64,000 nt of DNA, from the NCBI GenBank assembly GCA_000634735.1, contig JFLG01000019.1, positions 1-64,000 on the forward strand, written 5' to 3'. Shown in pieces: positions 1 to 9,772 of the stretch; positions within the stretch are counted from its first letter, which is position 1; each line of letters begins with the position of its first letter. The stretch is from Prochlorococcus sp. scB241_528N17. GTDB taxonomy: Bacteria > Cyanobacteriota > Cyanobacteriia > PCC-6307 > Cyanobiaceae. The translations under genes were made by a program, and so were the position numbers. Below the pieces are notes generated by a model that was given only the letters and a program-made list of their open reading frames with translations, searched no databases and was not told the DNA's origin.

Positions 1-251
1 CGTTACTAGTTGTTTTTTATCTAGTAGAGCTTTTTTTATCCAGATGGTACCAATTGACAGATAACGAAAAGAAAAAATTAATTACCTTTTTGGAGTTTAA
101 AAATAACTTTTTGAAAATATTAGAATCCATAAATCTGGTATTTGGTGATTTCACGAAACCTTCTAATTTTTTTAATTTTGGTAGGAATAATGAAAATACA
201 ACCCAAAAAAAGTGGGTAAGAAATGATAAAAATGATAATATAAAAGTCTGA
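1..251 (+). CDS. 3' end of an unrecognised protein, cut by the window edge
   Basis: The frame that stops at 249-251 is open all the way to base 3, so a start at the internal TTG at 54 would be artificial; this is more likely the C-terminal 80 or so residues of a longer gene. The visible part begins with a hydrophobic stretch (VVFYLVELFL), then a lysine-rich segment and a polar, asparagine-rich tail ending in KV. That looks like a last membrane or amphipathic helix followed by a cytoplasmic tail. I do not recognise the family. It reads toward ileS, 121 bp downstream. Confidence 0.45.
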   Translation, partial: LLVVFYLVELFLSRWYQLTDNEKKKLITFLEFKNNFLKILESINLVFGDFTKPSNFFNFGRNNENTTQKKWVRNDKNDNIKV

Positions 252-372
252 AATCAAATATATTGGTTATTTGAAACATTCCAAAAAAACTACAGGTCAA
301 CTAAGAAAGAATATAATGAGTTAGATTTATTTAAATAATTCTTTTGATCACCAATATTTCTTGTATCGTCGA

Positions 373-3279
373 ATGAAATCTCAAAATAGCAAAGAACAAA
401 AATCAGACTTTTCTTATAAAGAAACTTTAAATTTATTAAAAACTGACTTCTCAATGCGCGCTAACTCAGTTGTAAGAGAACCAGAGATTCAGAACTTTTG
501 GGCTAACAATGATATTGATTTCCAATTAGGTTCAAACAATTCAGGTGAAATATTTACATTACATGATGGCCCTCCTTATGCAAATGGAGCTCTTCATATG
601 GGTCATGCTCTTAATAAAGTTTTAAAAGACATAATAAATAAGTACAAAACCTTAAGAGGATTTAGGGTTCATTTTGTACCTGGTTGGGACTGTCATGGAT
701 TACCTATTGAATTAAAAGTTCTTCAGAATTTAAAATCTGATGAAAGAAAGAATCTTGACACTCTAAATTTAAGAAAAAAAGCAACAGATTATGCCCATAT
801 CCAAATTAATAATCAAAAGGAGGGTTTCAAAAGGTGGGGCATATGGGGAGATTGGAATAACCCTTACTTAACTCTTAAGAAAAGTTATGAATCTGCTCAG
901 ATAGGAGTATTTGGGAAAATGTTTTTAAATGGCTATATCTATCGAGGTCTTAAACCTGTGCATTGGAGTCCAAGTTCAAGGACTGCGCTCGCAGAAGCAG
1001 AATTAGAATACCCTGATGAACATTATTCAAAAAGTATTTATGTCTCATTAAAAATCACTAAAATACCTGAGGAAATTCTTTTAAATTTCATCCAAGAAAA
1101 CCTTAATATCAAAAAAGATTTTTTTCAAAATAATTCTTTTATCACTATTTGGACCACTACTCCATGGACCATACCTGCAAATGAAGCAGTTGCAGTAAAT
1201 CCAAAAATGAAGTACGTTTTTGCTATCGATGAAGAGAAGAAAATTTACCTTTTTGCTGAGGATTTATCTTCTGAAATAAGTAAGAAATTGAATAAAGATT
1301 TCAAGGTGCTTTTAGAAGTTAAAGGCTCCAAATTGGAAAATATTGAATATCAGCATCCCTCTAAAAATAAAAGTTGCAGAATTGTAATTGGAGGAGATTA
1401 TATTACTACAGAATCAGGGACTGGAATTGTTCATACTGCGCCTGGTCATGGGCTGGATGATTTTAATGTGGGTCAAAAATATGATTTACCAATAACATGT
1501 GTCGTTGATGAAAAAGGTAACTTAAATGAATATTCTGGTCAATTCAAAGGATCAAATGTCCTTAAAGATGCAAATGATTTAATTATTGAACATTTAAAAG
1601 AAAATAATTTGCTTTTATTAAAAGAAAATTATAAGCATAGATATCCGTATGATTGGAGAACTAAAAAACCAACTATTTTTAGGGCTACAGAACAATGGTT
1701 CGCATCTGTAAATGGCTTTAGATCATCTGCATTAAAGGCAATAGAAGATGTTGAATGGACACCAGAGACTGGAAAGAAAAGAATTTATTCTATGGTTGTT
1801 GGTAGAGGAGATTGGTGTATTTCTAGACAAAGGTCATGGGGAGTCCCTATTCCAGTTTTTTATAAAAAAAATGGTAATGACATCCTCCTTAACAAAGAGA
1901 TAATTAATCATATACAAGAACTTTTTAGTGACCATGGAGCAGATATTTGGTGGGATTGGGATGTCAAGAATCTTTTGCCAGAAAATTATGCAAAAGAATC
2001 TGATCTATGGAAAAAAGGAACTGATACAATGGATGTTTGGTTCGATTCAGGATCTAGCTGGGCCGCAGTATGTGAACTAAGAAGTGAATTAAAGTATCCA
2101 GCAGATCTTTATTTAGAGGGTTCAGATCAACATCGAGGATGGTTTCAGTCATCTTTGCTAACATCTGTTGCAGTCAATAATAAACCTCCATATAAGAAAG
2201 TTTTAACTCATGGTTTTGCACTAGATGAAAACGGAAGAAAAATGAGCAAATCTTTAGGAAATGTTGTTGACCCAAATATAATTATTAATGGAGGTAATAA
2301 TAAAAAAACTGATCCTGCTTATGGTGCTGATGTTTTAAGGCTATGGGTAAGCTCTGTAGATTATTCAGTAGATGTTCCAATTGGTTCAAATATACTCAAG
2401 CAACTTTCAGACGTTTATAGAAAAGTTCGTAATACTGCAAGATATCTTCTAGGTAATATTCATGATTATGATCCTAAAATTGATAGTTTTGAAATTGAGC
2501 AATTGCCTCTCTTAGATCAATGGATGTTAGGCAGATTAGTGGAGGTTACAGATCAAATATCAAATGCTTATGAAAATTATGAATTTTCAAAATTTTTCCA
2601 AATTTTGCAAAGTTTTTGCGTTGTAGATCTATCAAATTTTTATTTGGATATTGCGAAGGATAGGTTATATGTAAGTTCTAAATCACAATTTAGGAGAAGA
2701 TCTTGTCAGTTCGTCATGTCAAAAGTTGTTGAAAATTTAGCAGTACTTATTTCTCCAGTGCTTTGTCATATGGCTGAAGATATTTGGCAAAATATTCCAT
2801 ATTCAACTAAAGAAAAATCAGTCTTTCAAAGAGGATGGCCAATATTTTCGCAGTCATGGAAAAATCAAATACTTAATGAGCACATTGCAAATTTAAGAAA
2901 TCTGAGAGTTGAAATTAACAAGGCTATAGAAGGATGTAGGAACAAACAAATAATTGGAGCAGCTTTGGAAACTGAAGTTAATTATTTACCTGAAGATAAA
3001 GCTTTAAAAGATTCACTTACTTGGCTAAAAGAATTTGGTAATCAAGATGTAGATTTGTTTAGAGATTGGCTTATAGTATCAAATTTCCAAGTGGTATCTG
3101 ATTTGGCGGAGAATTCTCTGATTATTGAAAACAATGCACTTGGTAAAATTCAAATAAATAAAGCTCAAGGTCAAAAATGTGATAGATGTTGGCATTATCA
3201 AAAAGAAACTTTTAATGGAGTCCAAAATACAAAATTATGCAAAAGATGTTCAAATATTATTAATTTTGAATTTATTTAA
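373..3279 (+). CDS. ileS: isoleucyl-tRNA synthetase
   Basis: Charges tRNA-Ile with isoleucine in the cytoplasm. Class I synthetase signatures are intact: the HIGH-type motif is HMGH at residues 75-78, WDCHGLPIE follows, and KMSKS is at 623-627. The central editing (CP1) domain has the TTPWTIPAN segment, and the C-terminus carries a zinc-binding CDRCWHYQ...CKRC motif typical of bacterial IleRS. The frame is open back to a TTG at 361, but I chose the ATG at 373, giving 968 residues, because it is the stronger codon and adds only four residues less. It ends in a 4-nt convergent overlap with the next gene. Confidence 0.97.
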   Translation: MKSQNSKEQKSDFSYKETLNLLKTDFSMRANSVVREPEIQNFWANNDIDFQLGSNNSGEIFTLHDGPPYANGALHMGHALNKVLKDIINKYKTLRGFRVHFVPGWDCHGLPIELKVLQNLKSDERKNLDTLNLRKKATDYAHIQINNQKEGFKRWGIWGDWNNPYLTLKKSYESAQIGVFGKMFLNGYIYRGLKPVHWSPSSRTALAEAELEYPDEHYSKSIYVSLKITKIPEEILLNFIQENLNIKKDFFQNNSFITIWTTTPWTIPANEAVAVNPKMKYVFAIDEEKKIYLFAEDLSSEISKKLNKDFKVLLEVKGSKLENIEYQHPSKNKSCRIVIGGDYITTESGTGIVHTAPGHGLDDFNVGQKYDLPITCVVDEKGNLNEYSGQFKGSNVLKDANDLIIEHLKENNLLLLKENYKHRYPYDWRTKKPTIFRATEQWFASVNGFRSSALKAIEDVEWTPETGKKRIYSMVVGRGDWCISRQRSWGVPIPVFYKKNGNDILLNKEIINHIQELFSDHGADIWWDWDVKNLLPENYAKESDLWKKGTDTMDVWFDSGSSWAAVCELRSELKYPADLYLEGSDQHRGWFQSSLLTSVAVNNKPPYKKVLTHGFALDENGRKMSKSLGNVVDPNIIINGGNNKKTDPAYGADVLRLWVSSVDYSVDVPIGSNILKQLSDVYRKVRNTARYLLGNIHDYDPKIDSFEIEQLPLLDQWMLGRLVEVTDQISNAYENYEFSKFFQILQSFCVVDLSNFYLDIAKDRLYVSSKSQFRRRSCQFVMSKVVENLAVLISPVLCHMAEDIWQNIPYSTKEKSVFQRGWPIFSQSWKNQILNEHIANLRNLRVEINKAIEGCRNKQIIGAALETEVNYLPEDKALKDSLTWLKEFGNQDVDLFRDWLIVSNFQVVSDLAENSLIIENNALGKIQINKAQGQKCDRCWHYQKETFNGVQNTKLCKRCSNIINFEFI

Positions 3280-3584
3280 ATCCAGTTTTTTTGATTCAAA
3301 AAGAAAACTGAGTTTTGATTTTCTCTGATAAAATTTTCTTCGGTTTCTTTTAACGGTGCTTTATAAAGCTTAAAGTTTGTAATTAGATGAGAAAGTGTTA
3401 TTACTTTTTTTTCTGAATCTATTTCAATTGGATGAGTTGTTGAGCTACTGTATCCTCTGAAAATAATTATTTCTAATTGTTCTTTTTGATTTTCTTTTAG
3501 AATGAATCCCTCTAGTTTAAGTATCCTGTCGGGTATTTCGGAACTTATTTTTTCAAGCCTATTTATTAAATCAATTTTTACCAT
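3276..3584 (-). CDS. conserved cyanobacterial protein of unknown function (DUF7734-like)
   Basis: A roughly 100-residue soluble protein. The central [18 protein letters not shown] segment resembles an RGFSSS..HPT block I associate with a small family conserved in cyanobacteria and plastid-bearing plants (probably DUF7734); the function is unknown to me. I chose the start at 3584 ([10 protein letters not shown]) rather than 3611 because it cuts the overlap with the upstream gene to 14 nt. It is probably co-transcribed with the upstream DUF3177 membrane protein. Its stop overlaps the ileS stop. Confidence 0.7.
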   Translation of the reverse strand: MVKIDLINRLEKISSEIPDRILKLEGFILKENQKEQLEIIIFRGYSSSTTHPIEIDSEKKVITLSHLITNFKLYKAPLKETEENFIRENQNSVFFLNQKNWI

Positions 3585-4194
3585 TTTCTGAGAAGCAAGA
3601 GTTTCTTCCATTTTTAGGTAATTTGATTATTGACCATTGAATAAGGCCCAAAATATAGATTAATAATGAAAATAATCCTAAGAATTTTGATATCGGCTCG
3701 GTAAAGTTAGCTCCAAATAAAAAATTAAATAAATTTTTTATAACAATGTATAAATTTGAAGAAGGCTGAAGCCATGTTGCACAAGCATCTGAATTAATAA
3801 AAGATAAGCAGTTGAAGTTTTTTAAACTCTGAATAAAGAAATTGAGAGATATAAAAGTTATCGTCCATCTCCATATTTTTGTCGTTGTTGTAAGGGAGTA
3901 AGAAAAATCATATTCTCTTAATTCATCATTAATATCGTTCCAAAACCAAACTGAAGCTGTTATTAATAATGTTGAAATATTTGTTATCAAAAGAGCATAA
4001 TTATATTTTCCTATTAAAAGTAGAAGGCTTATAAAAAATAAAAGGGAGACTTTCCAATAAATTGATAGAAGTTTAATAACTGCTTTATTTCTTTTTTTAA
4101 TTGACCAGAAAGATAGAGTAAAAGGAATACCAATAAGGAAAATTATTGAAAGTTGAAAGGATACCCAAATAGAAAGTTGATTAAAAACGTTCAA
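3571..4194 (-). CDS. DUF3177-like integral membrane protein
   Basis: A 207-residue protein with about five hydrophobic helices (near residues 9-29, 45-62, 66-84, 108-123 and 165-190). The layout, the WFWNDINDE segment and the K-I-WRWTIT segment match what I recall of the cyanobacterial DUF3177 family; its function is unknown. It heads a two-gene minus-strand unit and overlaps the following small gene. Divergent from trmB across about 120 bp. Confidence 0.75.
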   Translation of the reverse strand: MNVFNQLSIWVSFQLSIIFLIGIPFTLSFWSIKKRNKAVIKLLSIYWKVSLLFFISLLLLIGKYNYALLITNISTLLITASVWFWNDINDELREYDFSYSLTTTTKIWRWTITFISLNFFIQSLKNFNCLSFINSDACATWLQPSSNLYIVIKNLFNFLFGANFTEPISKFLGLFSLLIYILGLIQWSIIKLPKNGRNSCFSENGKN

Positions 4195-4316
4195 AACTTT
4201 TTCTTTTTAAACACATAATAATTAAACATCAAACTGTTACTTTTGAACTTACTATTGTCATAGTTGTGAATATTATGCATCCTTATATTATTTCCTAGAA
4301 ATATATCGACAATTTT

Positions 4317-4946
4317 ATGCGACAGCATGTTAATCCCCTTAGTAGTAATTTTAATAAAATTGAGAGAGTCCCTTCATTGAGCGAAATGTTTGGTGATTCT
4401 AAATCAAAGCTTCATTTGGATATAGGTTGTGCTGCTGGTGAGTTTCTATTTGATTTAGCTTTAATTAATACCAATTGGAATTATTTAGGAATTGAAATCC
4501 GTGAGAAATTAGTCAAAAATGCTAAATTAAAAGTACTTGAAAGAGAAATTAAAAATCTATATTTTATATTTGGTAATGCAAATAACATCTTGAATGATGT
4601 CCAAAGTAAATTTATTTTCAAAAATCTAAAAAGCCTCTCTTTTAATTTTCCTGATCCATGGTTTAAAAAGAGACATTATAAAAGGCGTGTAATACAGCCA
4701 GAATTTATTAACATTCTCTCAAATTCATTGCAAAAAGGTACCTTAATTTTTATAAAAACGGATGTAAAGGATTTATTCGATTATATGGATTACACTATAT
4801 CAAGTAATTTTTATTTTAAAATAATAGATAAAAAAGATTTAAATTATTCCGAAAGTTTTAATCCAAATCAAGTTAAAACTAATCGGGAAAAATACGTGAT
4901 TGTTAACCAACTTGATATTTTTGAAAGGATTTATATAAAAATTTAA
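4317..4946 (+). CDS. trmB: tRNA (guanine-N7-)-methyltransferase
   Basis: SAM-dependent enzyme that methylates G46 of tRNAs. The 209-residue sequence has the SAM-binding [15 protein letters not shown] loop (about residues 34-48), a GIEIREKLV acidic strand, and the family signature [15 protein letters not shown], followed by a TNREKY motif near the C-terminus typical of TrmB. ATG start, with no in-frame upstream candidate needed. Convergent with glmM, 7 bp apart. Confidence 0.95.
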   Translation: MRQHVNPLSSNFNKIERVPSLSEMFGDSKSKLHLDIGCAAGEFLFDLALINTNWNYLGIEIREKLVKNAKLKVLEREIKNLYFIFGNANNILNDVQSKFIFKNLKSLSFNFPDPWFKKRHYKRRVIQPEFINILSNSLQKGTLIFIKTDVKDLFDYMDYTISSNFYFKIIDKKDLNYSESFNPNQVKTNREKYVIVNQLDIFERIYIKI

Positions 4947-4953
4947 TGCATCA

Positions 4954-6306
4954 TTAATTTAATATTTTATCAATTTCTAAAAAGAGTTTGTTTGTTATTT
5001 CGCCTGATAAAGAATGAACTTTCTTATGATTTTTAGCCTCTACTAGAACTCTTATAACCGGTTCTGTGCCGCTAGGCCTTATATAAACTCTACAATTATC
5101 CGAATATATTTTTTGAAAAAAATCTATAGTTTGATCAATCAAGATTTTGGTTTTTGGATTTAATTTATTAATGTTAAGATCTAAATTGATATTGGTTAGT
5201 TTTTGAGGATAAGGTTCGAAACTGCTTTTAAGCCAATCATTTAAATTAATATTTTTCTTTTTACAAAATTTTGCAATTTGCAGTGCAGTCAATATTCCAT
5301 CTCCAGAAAAGTTGTTAATTTGTGAAAGTATATGACCTGACTGCTCACCTCCTAAAACTGCTCCTTTTTCCTTAATTGCGTCATGCACATGTTTATCTCC
5401 TACATCAGTTCTATGTAAGATTCCTCCAATTTTATTCCAGGCCTTTTCAAAACCTAAGTTGGCCATTTGCGTTGATACTAGTAAATTATTTGTGAGAATT
5501 TTTTGTTTCATAAGTTCTCTACCCCAAAGAAAAAGCATGTGATCTCCATCTAAAACATTGCCTTTTGAATCTATTCCAATTACTCTATCGGCGTCCCCAT
5601 CGAAGCTAAAACCCATATCTGCAGGACTCTCTCTTAATGCTTTTTTTAATGGTTCGAGGTTAGTAGAACCACAATTCATATTAATTTTTAACCCATTTTT
5701 TGAGTTATTTATTACTATCACATCAGCACCAAGAGACTGAAAAATTTTTTTTGCACAGGTTGCCGCTGATCCATAGCATGTATCTAATATTATTTTCAAA
5801 CCGCTTAGATTTTCGTCACCTATTGTTTGGATTAGGCTTTTGATATAAGCATCGATAAGATCTTTATTTGTATTACAAGGGATCACTTTTCTAGGAACTG
5901 AGATATTGTGATTTGACTCTTCAATTAATTTTTGAATTTTATTTTCAAAATATTTGTTAATTTTTTCACCATTATGATCAAAAATTTTGATGCCATTATA
6001 TTCTGGCGGATTATGACTTGCAGATATCATGATCCCACTACTCAGTTTCTCTTGTTTGATTAAAAAAGGTACAGCTGGGGTAGGGCATATTCCAAGATTT
6101 ATAAATTCTTTGCCACTATCTTTTATCCCTTGTGATATTGCCTGAAGAAGAATATCTCCACTAATTCTTGTATCTCTTCCAATTATTATTGGACTTTTCT
6201 TCTTTAAGCTCGAACCTAGAGCATGGCCTACTCTATATGCTAGTGAATAGGTTATCTCTTCATTAAATTTTCCTCTTATTCCATCAGTTCCAAAGATAGA
6301 TTGCAT
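4954..6306 (-). CDS. glmM: phosphoglucosamine mutase
   Basis: Converts glucosamine-6-phosphate to glucosamine-1-phosphate for peptidoglycan and LPS precursors. The 450 residues carry every family hallmark: N-terminal FGTDGIRG, the phosphoserine loop SASHNP with the serine at 97, the metal-binding DGDADR at 236-241, the sugar-binding GEQSGH at 320-325, and the phosphate-binding RPSGTEP at 410-416. The full length and ATG start are as expected. A second phosphohexomutase of the same superfamily lies at 37748-39202; FGTDGIRG and GEQSGH identify this one as the GlmM type. Confidence 0.96.
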   Translation of the reverse strand: MQSIFGTDGIRGKFNEEITYSLAYRVGHALGSSLKKKSPIIIGRDTRISGDILLQAISQGIKDSGKEFINLGICPTPAVPFLIKQEKLSSGIMISASHNPPEYNGIKIFDHNGEKINKYFENKIQKLIEESNHNISVPRKVIPCNTNKDLIDAYIKSLIQTIGDENLSGLKIILDTCYGSAATCAKKIFQSLGADVIVINNSKNGLKINMNCGSTNLEPLKKALRESPADMGFSFDGDADRVIGIDSKGNVLDGDHMLFLWGRELMKQKILTNNLLVSTQMANLGFEKAWNKIGGILHRTDVGDKHVHDAIKEKGAVLGGEQSGHILSQINNFSGDGILTALQIAKFCKKKNINLNDWLKSSFEPYPQKLTNINLDLNINKLNPKTKILIDQTIDFFQKIYSDNCRVYIRPSGTEPVIRVLVEAKNHKKVHSLSGEITNKLFLEIDKILN

Positions 6307-6435
6307 AATTAGATTTCAGGAATCAGAGAAATTTATTTAGTTATTATTTTATCAGTTGATTAAAAGCTTATAGATTTCAATTCCCTTTATTTGTTTAACT
6401 TATTTAAGATGTTTTTAGTTAGTAATTCCTAAATA

Positions 6436-6981
6436 GTGCAATCTGAGAGTCGAAAACAAATTTTAAAGACAAATTTAAATACAATAGTTATTTCTATTAT
6501 ATCTATTGTCATCATTTCACTGTTTTTGTTTAGAAGTTTCTTGTTTAAATCAACTTATCTTCTAAAGAGTTTTGGAGAATTATCTGTTGACCCTGAAATA
6601 GCTTTTACAAATAATAAGCCTACATTTCTGGAATTTTATGCTGAGTGGTGTGAAGTTTGTAAAGAAATGGCTCCACAAGTTTCTGCTTTTAAAGATGAAT
6701 ACGAAAAAAATATTAATTTTGTTTTTTTAAATGTTGATAATCAAAAGTGGGGTAATTACATCGAGAAGTTTGCTGTTAACGGAATTCCTCAAGTTAATCT
6801 TTTTGATAAAAAGGGTAATCTAATATCTACTTTTATTGGCAAACAAGATGAAATAAAAATGAGAAAATCTATAAATAGTATAGAAAAAGAAGAAAAAACT
6901 TATAAGGAAATTATTAATGCTGAATTTTCAACAATTCAAGAAAATAAAAATAATGAGGTTAGTCCTCGTAGTCATGGATAA
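6436..6981 (+). CDS. membrane-anchored thioredoxin-like protein (TxlA/HCF164 type)
   Basis: A 181-residue protein with an N-terminal transmembrane anchor (about residues 15-33) followed by a thioredoxin fold with the redox motif WCEVC at 71-75 and the cis-proline segment NGIPQV. The architecture matches the cyanobacterial TxlA/HCF164 group, thought to act on the lumenal/periplasmic side in disulfide reduction for cytochrome and photosystem assembly. Starts with GTG. The tail beyond residue 150 is polar and acidic. Function is inferred from architecture and motif only. Confidence 0.85.
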   Translation: MQSESRKQILKTNLNTIVISIISIVIISLFLFRSFLFKSTYLLKSFGELSVDPEIAFTNNKPTFLEFYAEWCEVCKEMAPQVSAFKDEYEKNINFVFLNVDNQKWGNYIEKFAVNGIPQVNLFDKKGNLISTFIGKQDEIKMRKSINSIEKEEKTYKEIINAEFSTIQENKNNEVSPRSHG

Positions 6982-6984
6982 TTT

Positions 6985-7617
6985 TTACCATTCTAAAGAT
7001 TTTGATACAATCGGAAAACTTTTTTTAAAAATAGACTTGCAATTTTGGGCAATAGTTTTGTGTTCTTTTTGGGTGCCGTGAGCTGATCTTAAATGAATGT
7101 AATGGATCCACGATCTACATGATCCAGTCATATAGATTCTTGTTGGAGTTGCTAATGGTAAAACGAATCTCGCACATTCTTTAGCTACGCCTTCAGCAAG
7201 TAAATCTTCATATAATTCTGAAGCAGCCTGAAAATGTAAACTAATTTTGTCATTGAATCTTTTTTTTAACTCATCAGGGAGATCAGGGATTGAATTTTGC
7301 CTGTTCTTAAAATCTTGACGCCTTAACTCTGGTAAGGGAATATTACCCAATTGAGAACTATCGGCATATCTCTGTGAAAATTCTTGGAAAGTAAATGATC
7401 TATGTCTTAAAATTTGGGCGGCGATTCCTCTGTTAGTTTCTATTTGTAATGTCATAAATGACTGTTCAAAAACACTCCAATGTTCATTTTTAATGCAATA
7501 ACTCAATAATTTCGAATAGTCTTCATTTTCCTGATTTTTTGGATTGCTTACTCTTGCAATGTAAGCCATTGTTTTTTCTGCATTAGGAGTTAGCGAAATT
7601 AGTTCAACTTTACTCAT
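6985..7617 (-). CDS. thyX: flavin-dependent thymidylate synthase
   Basis: Methylates dUMP to dTMP using methylene-tetrahydrofolate and FAD. The ThyX signature RHR-X7-S is present at residues 71-81 (RHRSFTFQEFS), and the C-terminal half has the RSA..TQKEHKTIAQ region. The start at 7617 (MSKVEL) leaves the upstream dcd stop just clear; an alternative start at 7632 would overlap it. Last gene of the P-loop-like / dcd / thyX unit, pairing the two steps that make and use dUMP. Confidence 0.95.
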   Translation of the reverse strand: MSKVELISLTPNAEKTMAYIARVSNPKNQENEDYSKLLSYCIKNEHWSVFEQSFMTLQIETNRGIAAQILRHRSFTFQEFSQRYADSSQLGNIPLPELRRQDFKNRQNSIPDLPDELKKRFNDKISLHFQAASELYEDLLAEGVAKECARFVLPLATPTRIYMTGSCRSWIHYIHLRSAHGTQKEHKTIAQNCKSIFKKSFPIVSKSLEW

Positions 7618-7618
7618 A

Positions 7619-8212
7619 TTAGATTTTTGCAAGAGTTACTTGTTCTGGTTGGTTTTGATATTTACCTCTTCTATCTTCATAGGTTGTAGAGCATGGATCA
7701 CCTTCAAAAAAGAGTAGTTGACAAATACCTTCTTCAGCATAAATTCTACAATCTGCACCTGAACTATTACTAAACTCTAAAGTTAGATGACCTTCCCACC
7801 CTGCCTCTGCGGGAGTTGTATTAACAATTATTCCAAGTCGTGCATAAGTACTTTTGCCTATACAAATTACAGTTATATTTTCTGGTACTTTCATCTTTTC
7901 TAAAGCAACTCCTAAACCATAGGAGTGAGCAGGAAGAATAAAAAAGTCTCCATCATTATCATGGTGAAGAGCAGTTTTCTCTAAATTATTAGGATTAAAC
8001 TTTTTGGGGTTCATCACAGTTCCAGGAATATGTCTGAAAATTAGAAATTCTTTTGATGAAAGTCTTAAATCATAGCCATAAGAGGAACATCCGTAACTCA
8101 AAACTGGCTTTTGTTTATTGTCAGGCTCAAGATGTCTTACCAAATTTGATTGAAAGGGTTTTATCATACCTTCCGAAGCTTTTTGATTTATCCAGAGATC
8201 ATTTTTAAGCAT
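7619..8212 (-). CDS. dcd: dCTP deaminase
   Basis: Deaminates dCTP to dUTP, feeding dUMP to ThyX encoded just downstream. The 197 residues include SSYGYDLRLS near the N-terminus, the nucleotide-binding GKSTYARLGI, and the active-site segment AEAGWEGHLTLEFSN with the catalytic glutamate. ATG start; 4 bp after the upstream gene's stop, so certainly part of one operon. Confidence 0.95.
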   Translation of the reverse strand: MLKNDLWINQKASEGMIKPFQSNLVRHLEPDNKQKPVLSYGCSSYGYDLRLSSKEFLIFRHIPGTVMNPKKFNPNNLEKTALHHDNDGDFFILPAHSYGLGVALEKMKVPENITVICIGKSTYARLGIIVNTTPAEAGWEGHLTLEFSNSSGADCRIYAEEGICQLLFFEGDPCSTTYEDRRGKYQNQPEQVTLAKI

Positions 8213-8216
8213 TGTT

Positions 8217-8798
8217 TTATGAGCGAAGTTCGGTAATTTGGTTAGCCATTAATAATAAATCTTTAGGAATATCTGTACCAGTAAGGATTACATCTCCTGA
8301 TATAAATCGGTTTTCAAGTGTTGAAATCAAATCATCTTTATCGATAATTTTCATGTCAATAGCTAAAAAAATTTCATCAAGTATGATTTGGTCATTCTCT
8401 CCAGACTGTAGTTCTTTTTTACAAAAATTCCATAATTCAATAGTAGATTCATAAATAGATTTTTTTAAATTTTTATTATTTTTAATTTCTTCAGAATTAT
8501 ATTGATCAAAGGAATGTGATGATCTTATCCAGGTTAAATTACCGCATAGCTTTATTGCATGATCAACTCCTTGCTTGACTCCTCCTTTCATAAATTGTAT
8601 TAGTAACACTTTCCTGCCAAGAGCAGCATTTCGTAGAGAGTCTCTAATGATAGATGTGTAGCTACCTCTATATGAAAATTGATAGATTTGAATTTGTCCG
8701 TTTTGTGAAAAATTTTTACCGTAAATTTTGTCAGGAGTATTTATTTTTACAACATCAAGATTACCTTTTGAATAAGTATGAGATGAACTAATTACCAT
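8217..8798 (-). CDS. CobO/BtuR-like P-loop-fold protein with a lost Walker A motif
   Basis: The 193 residues align in outline with cob(I)alamin adenosyltransferases of the BtuR/CobO family: a first strand (GQIQIYQ), a helix with LRNAALGRKVLLIQFMKGG (residues 55-73), and a later ILDEIFLAID strand in the place of Walker B. However, the GNGKGKTT phosphate-binding loop of that family is replaced by FSYRGSYT at 41-48, with no lysine. ATP-dependent adenosyltransferase activity is therefore doubtful. First gene of the dcd-thyX unit; that link suggests, but does not prove, a nucleotide-related role. Confidence 0.75.
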   Translation of the reverse strand: MVISSSHTYSKGNLDVVKINTPDKIYGKNFSQNGQIQIYQFSYRGSYTSIIRDSLRNAALGRKVLLIQFMKGGVKQGVDHAIKLCGNLTWIRSSHSFDQYNSEEIKNNKNLKKSIYESTIELWNFCKKELQSGENDQIILDEIFLAIDMKIIDKDDLISTLENRFISGDVILTGTDIPKDLLLMANQITELRS

Positions 8799-8935
8799 TA
8801 TTTAGTTTCTTTCTACATGCAGTATAATTAGAATTTACTGACGCTGCATATAGTGTAATTTTACTTAAAAAAGGGTTAAGCAATTTGAACCTGACTGAAA
8901 AAAGCTTCTTGATCAACTGATAAGAATTGAAAATT

Positions 8936-8949
8936 GTTACTGTTGATAC
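8936..8949 (+). promoter_or_regulatory. candidate NtcA site upstream of ntcA
   Basis: GTT-N8-TAC, one base from the GTA-N8-TAC consensus, followed 22 nt later by a TAAATT box at 8972-8977 that fits the TAN3T -10 used by NtcA-activated promoters. It lies 49 bp before the ntcA start codon, and NtcA autoregulation is established in other cyanobacteria. The assignment here rests on sequence alone. Confidence 0.4.
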
Positions 8950-8998
8950 AAGATATTTTAGGGTGTCTCCTTAAATTTTTTAAATAGTAAAGATATTT

Positions 8999-9733
8999 AT
9001 GATACCTGCTTCACGAGGATTCAATCGCTTTAGTTCGCAACATTCCGGACAAAGTAAAATTAACTCTGTTGGAGAACGTTTTCCAATCAATAAAACTTTA
9101 ATGGAAGTTATTAAAGGTCTTGATGGTGCAAGCACAGAAATGGTTGAGAGGTCTAAAACAATATTCTTCCCAGGAGACCCTGCTGAAAGGGTTTATCTTA
9201 TAAGAAGAGGCGCAGTAAGACTGTCAAGAGTTTATGAGTCAGGTGAAGAGATAACCGTTGCTCTATTAAGAGAGAATAGTCTCTTTGGTGTTTTATCTCT
9301 TTTAACAGGCCATAGATCAGATCGTTTTTACCACGCTATAGCATTTACAAGAGTTGAAATGATAACAGCTCCTGCAAATTCTGTTTTAAGAGCTATAGAG
9401 GAAGATGCATCAGTAGGACTGTTACTTTTACAGGGGCTTTCAAGTAGGATCCTGCAAACTGAAACAATGATAGAAACTCTTACCCATAGAGATATGTCTT
9501 CTCGTTTGGTAAGTTTTTTAATGGTCCTTTGTAGAGACTTCGGAGTTGCAGGTGAAAAAGGTATTACGATAGATTTAAGACTTTCACATCAGGCAATTGC
9601 TGAAGCTATTGGCTCTACAAGAGTAACCATTACAAGATTATTGGGAGATTTAAAGGATTCAGGGCTTCTTAATATTGAAAGAAAGAAGATCACAGTGTTT
9701 GATCCAATTGCTCTTGCAAAAAGATTTAATTGA
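8999..9733 (+). CDS. ntcA: global nitrogen regulator NtcA (CRP family)
   Basis: A transcription factor that senses 2-oxoglutarate and controls nitrogen-assimilation genes. It has a CRP-type effector domain (about residues 45-160) and a C-terminal winged helix-turn-helix (about 195-220) in the cyanobacterial NtcA form, [21 protein letters not shown]. The 244 residues include some 20 more at the N-terminus than in many homologues; an internal start would shorten it, but ATG at 8999 follows the promoter candidate directly. Leads a unit with the next two genes. Its probable target amt1 is in this window. Confidence 0.96.
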   Translation: MIPASRGFNRFSSQHSGQSKINSVGERFPINKTLMEVIKGLDGASTEMVERSKTIFFPGDPAERVYLIRRGAVRLSRVYESGEEITVALLRENSLFGVLSLLTGHRSDRFYHAIAFTRVEMITAPANSVLRAIEEDASVGLLLLQGLSSRILQTETMIETLTHRDMSSRLVSFLMVLCRDFGVAGEKGITIDLRLSHQAIAEAIGSTRVTITRLLGDLKDSGLLNIERKKITVFDPIALAKRFN

Positions 9734-9772
9734 TTCATCATAAATTATGATGTACTGAGTATATGAAAAAGT

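Noticed and set aside
5558..5740. 60-codon open frame on the plus strand inside glmM
   Set aside because: Antisense shadow of a fully recognisable glmM; no family resemblance.
8800..8849. ATGCAG...CTGCAT inverted repeat (8817-8822 and 8844-8849) and overlapping TATAAT at 8823-8828 as a promoter for ntcA or the minus-strand unit
   Set aside because: The arms are only 6 bp and no fitting -35 element is visible on either strand, so I did not list it as a feature.
9736..9752. Palindrome CATCATAAATTATGATG after ntcA as a terminator
   Set aside because: No T-run follows, and the next gene begins 21 bp later, so termination is unlikely. It may be chance in AT-rich DNA.
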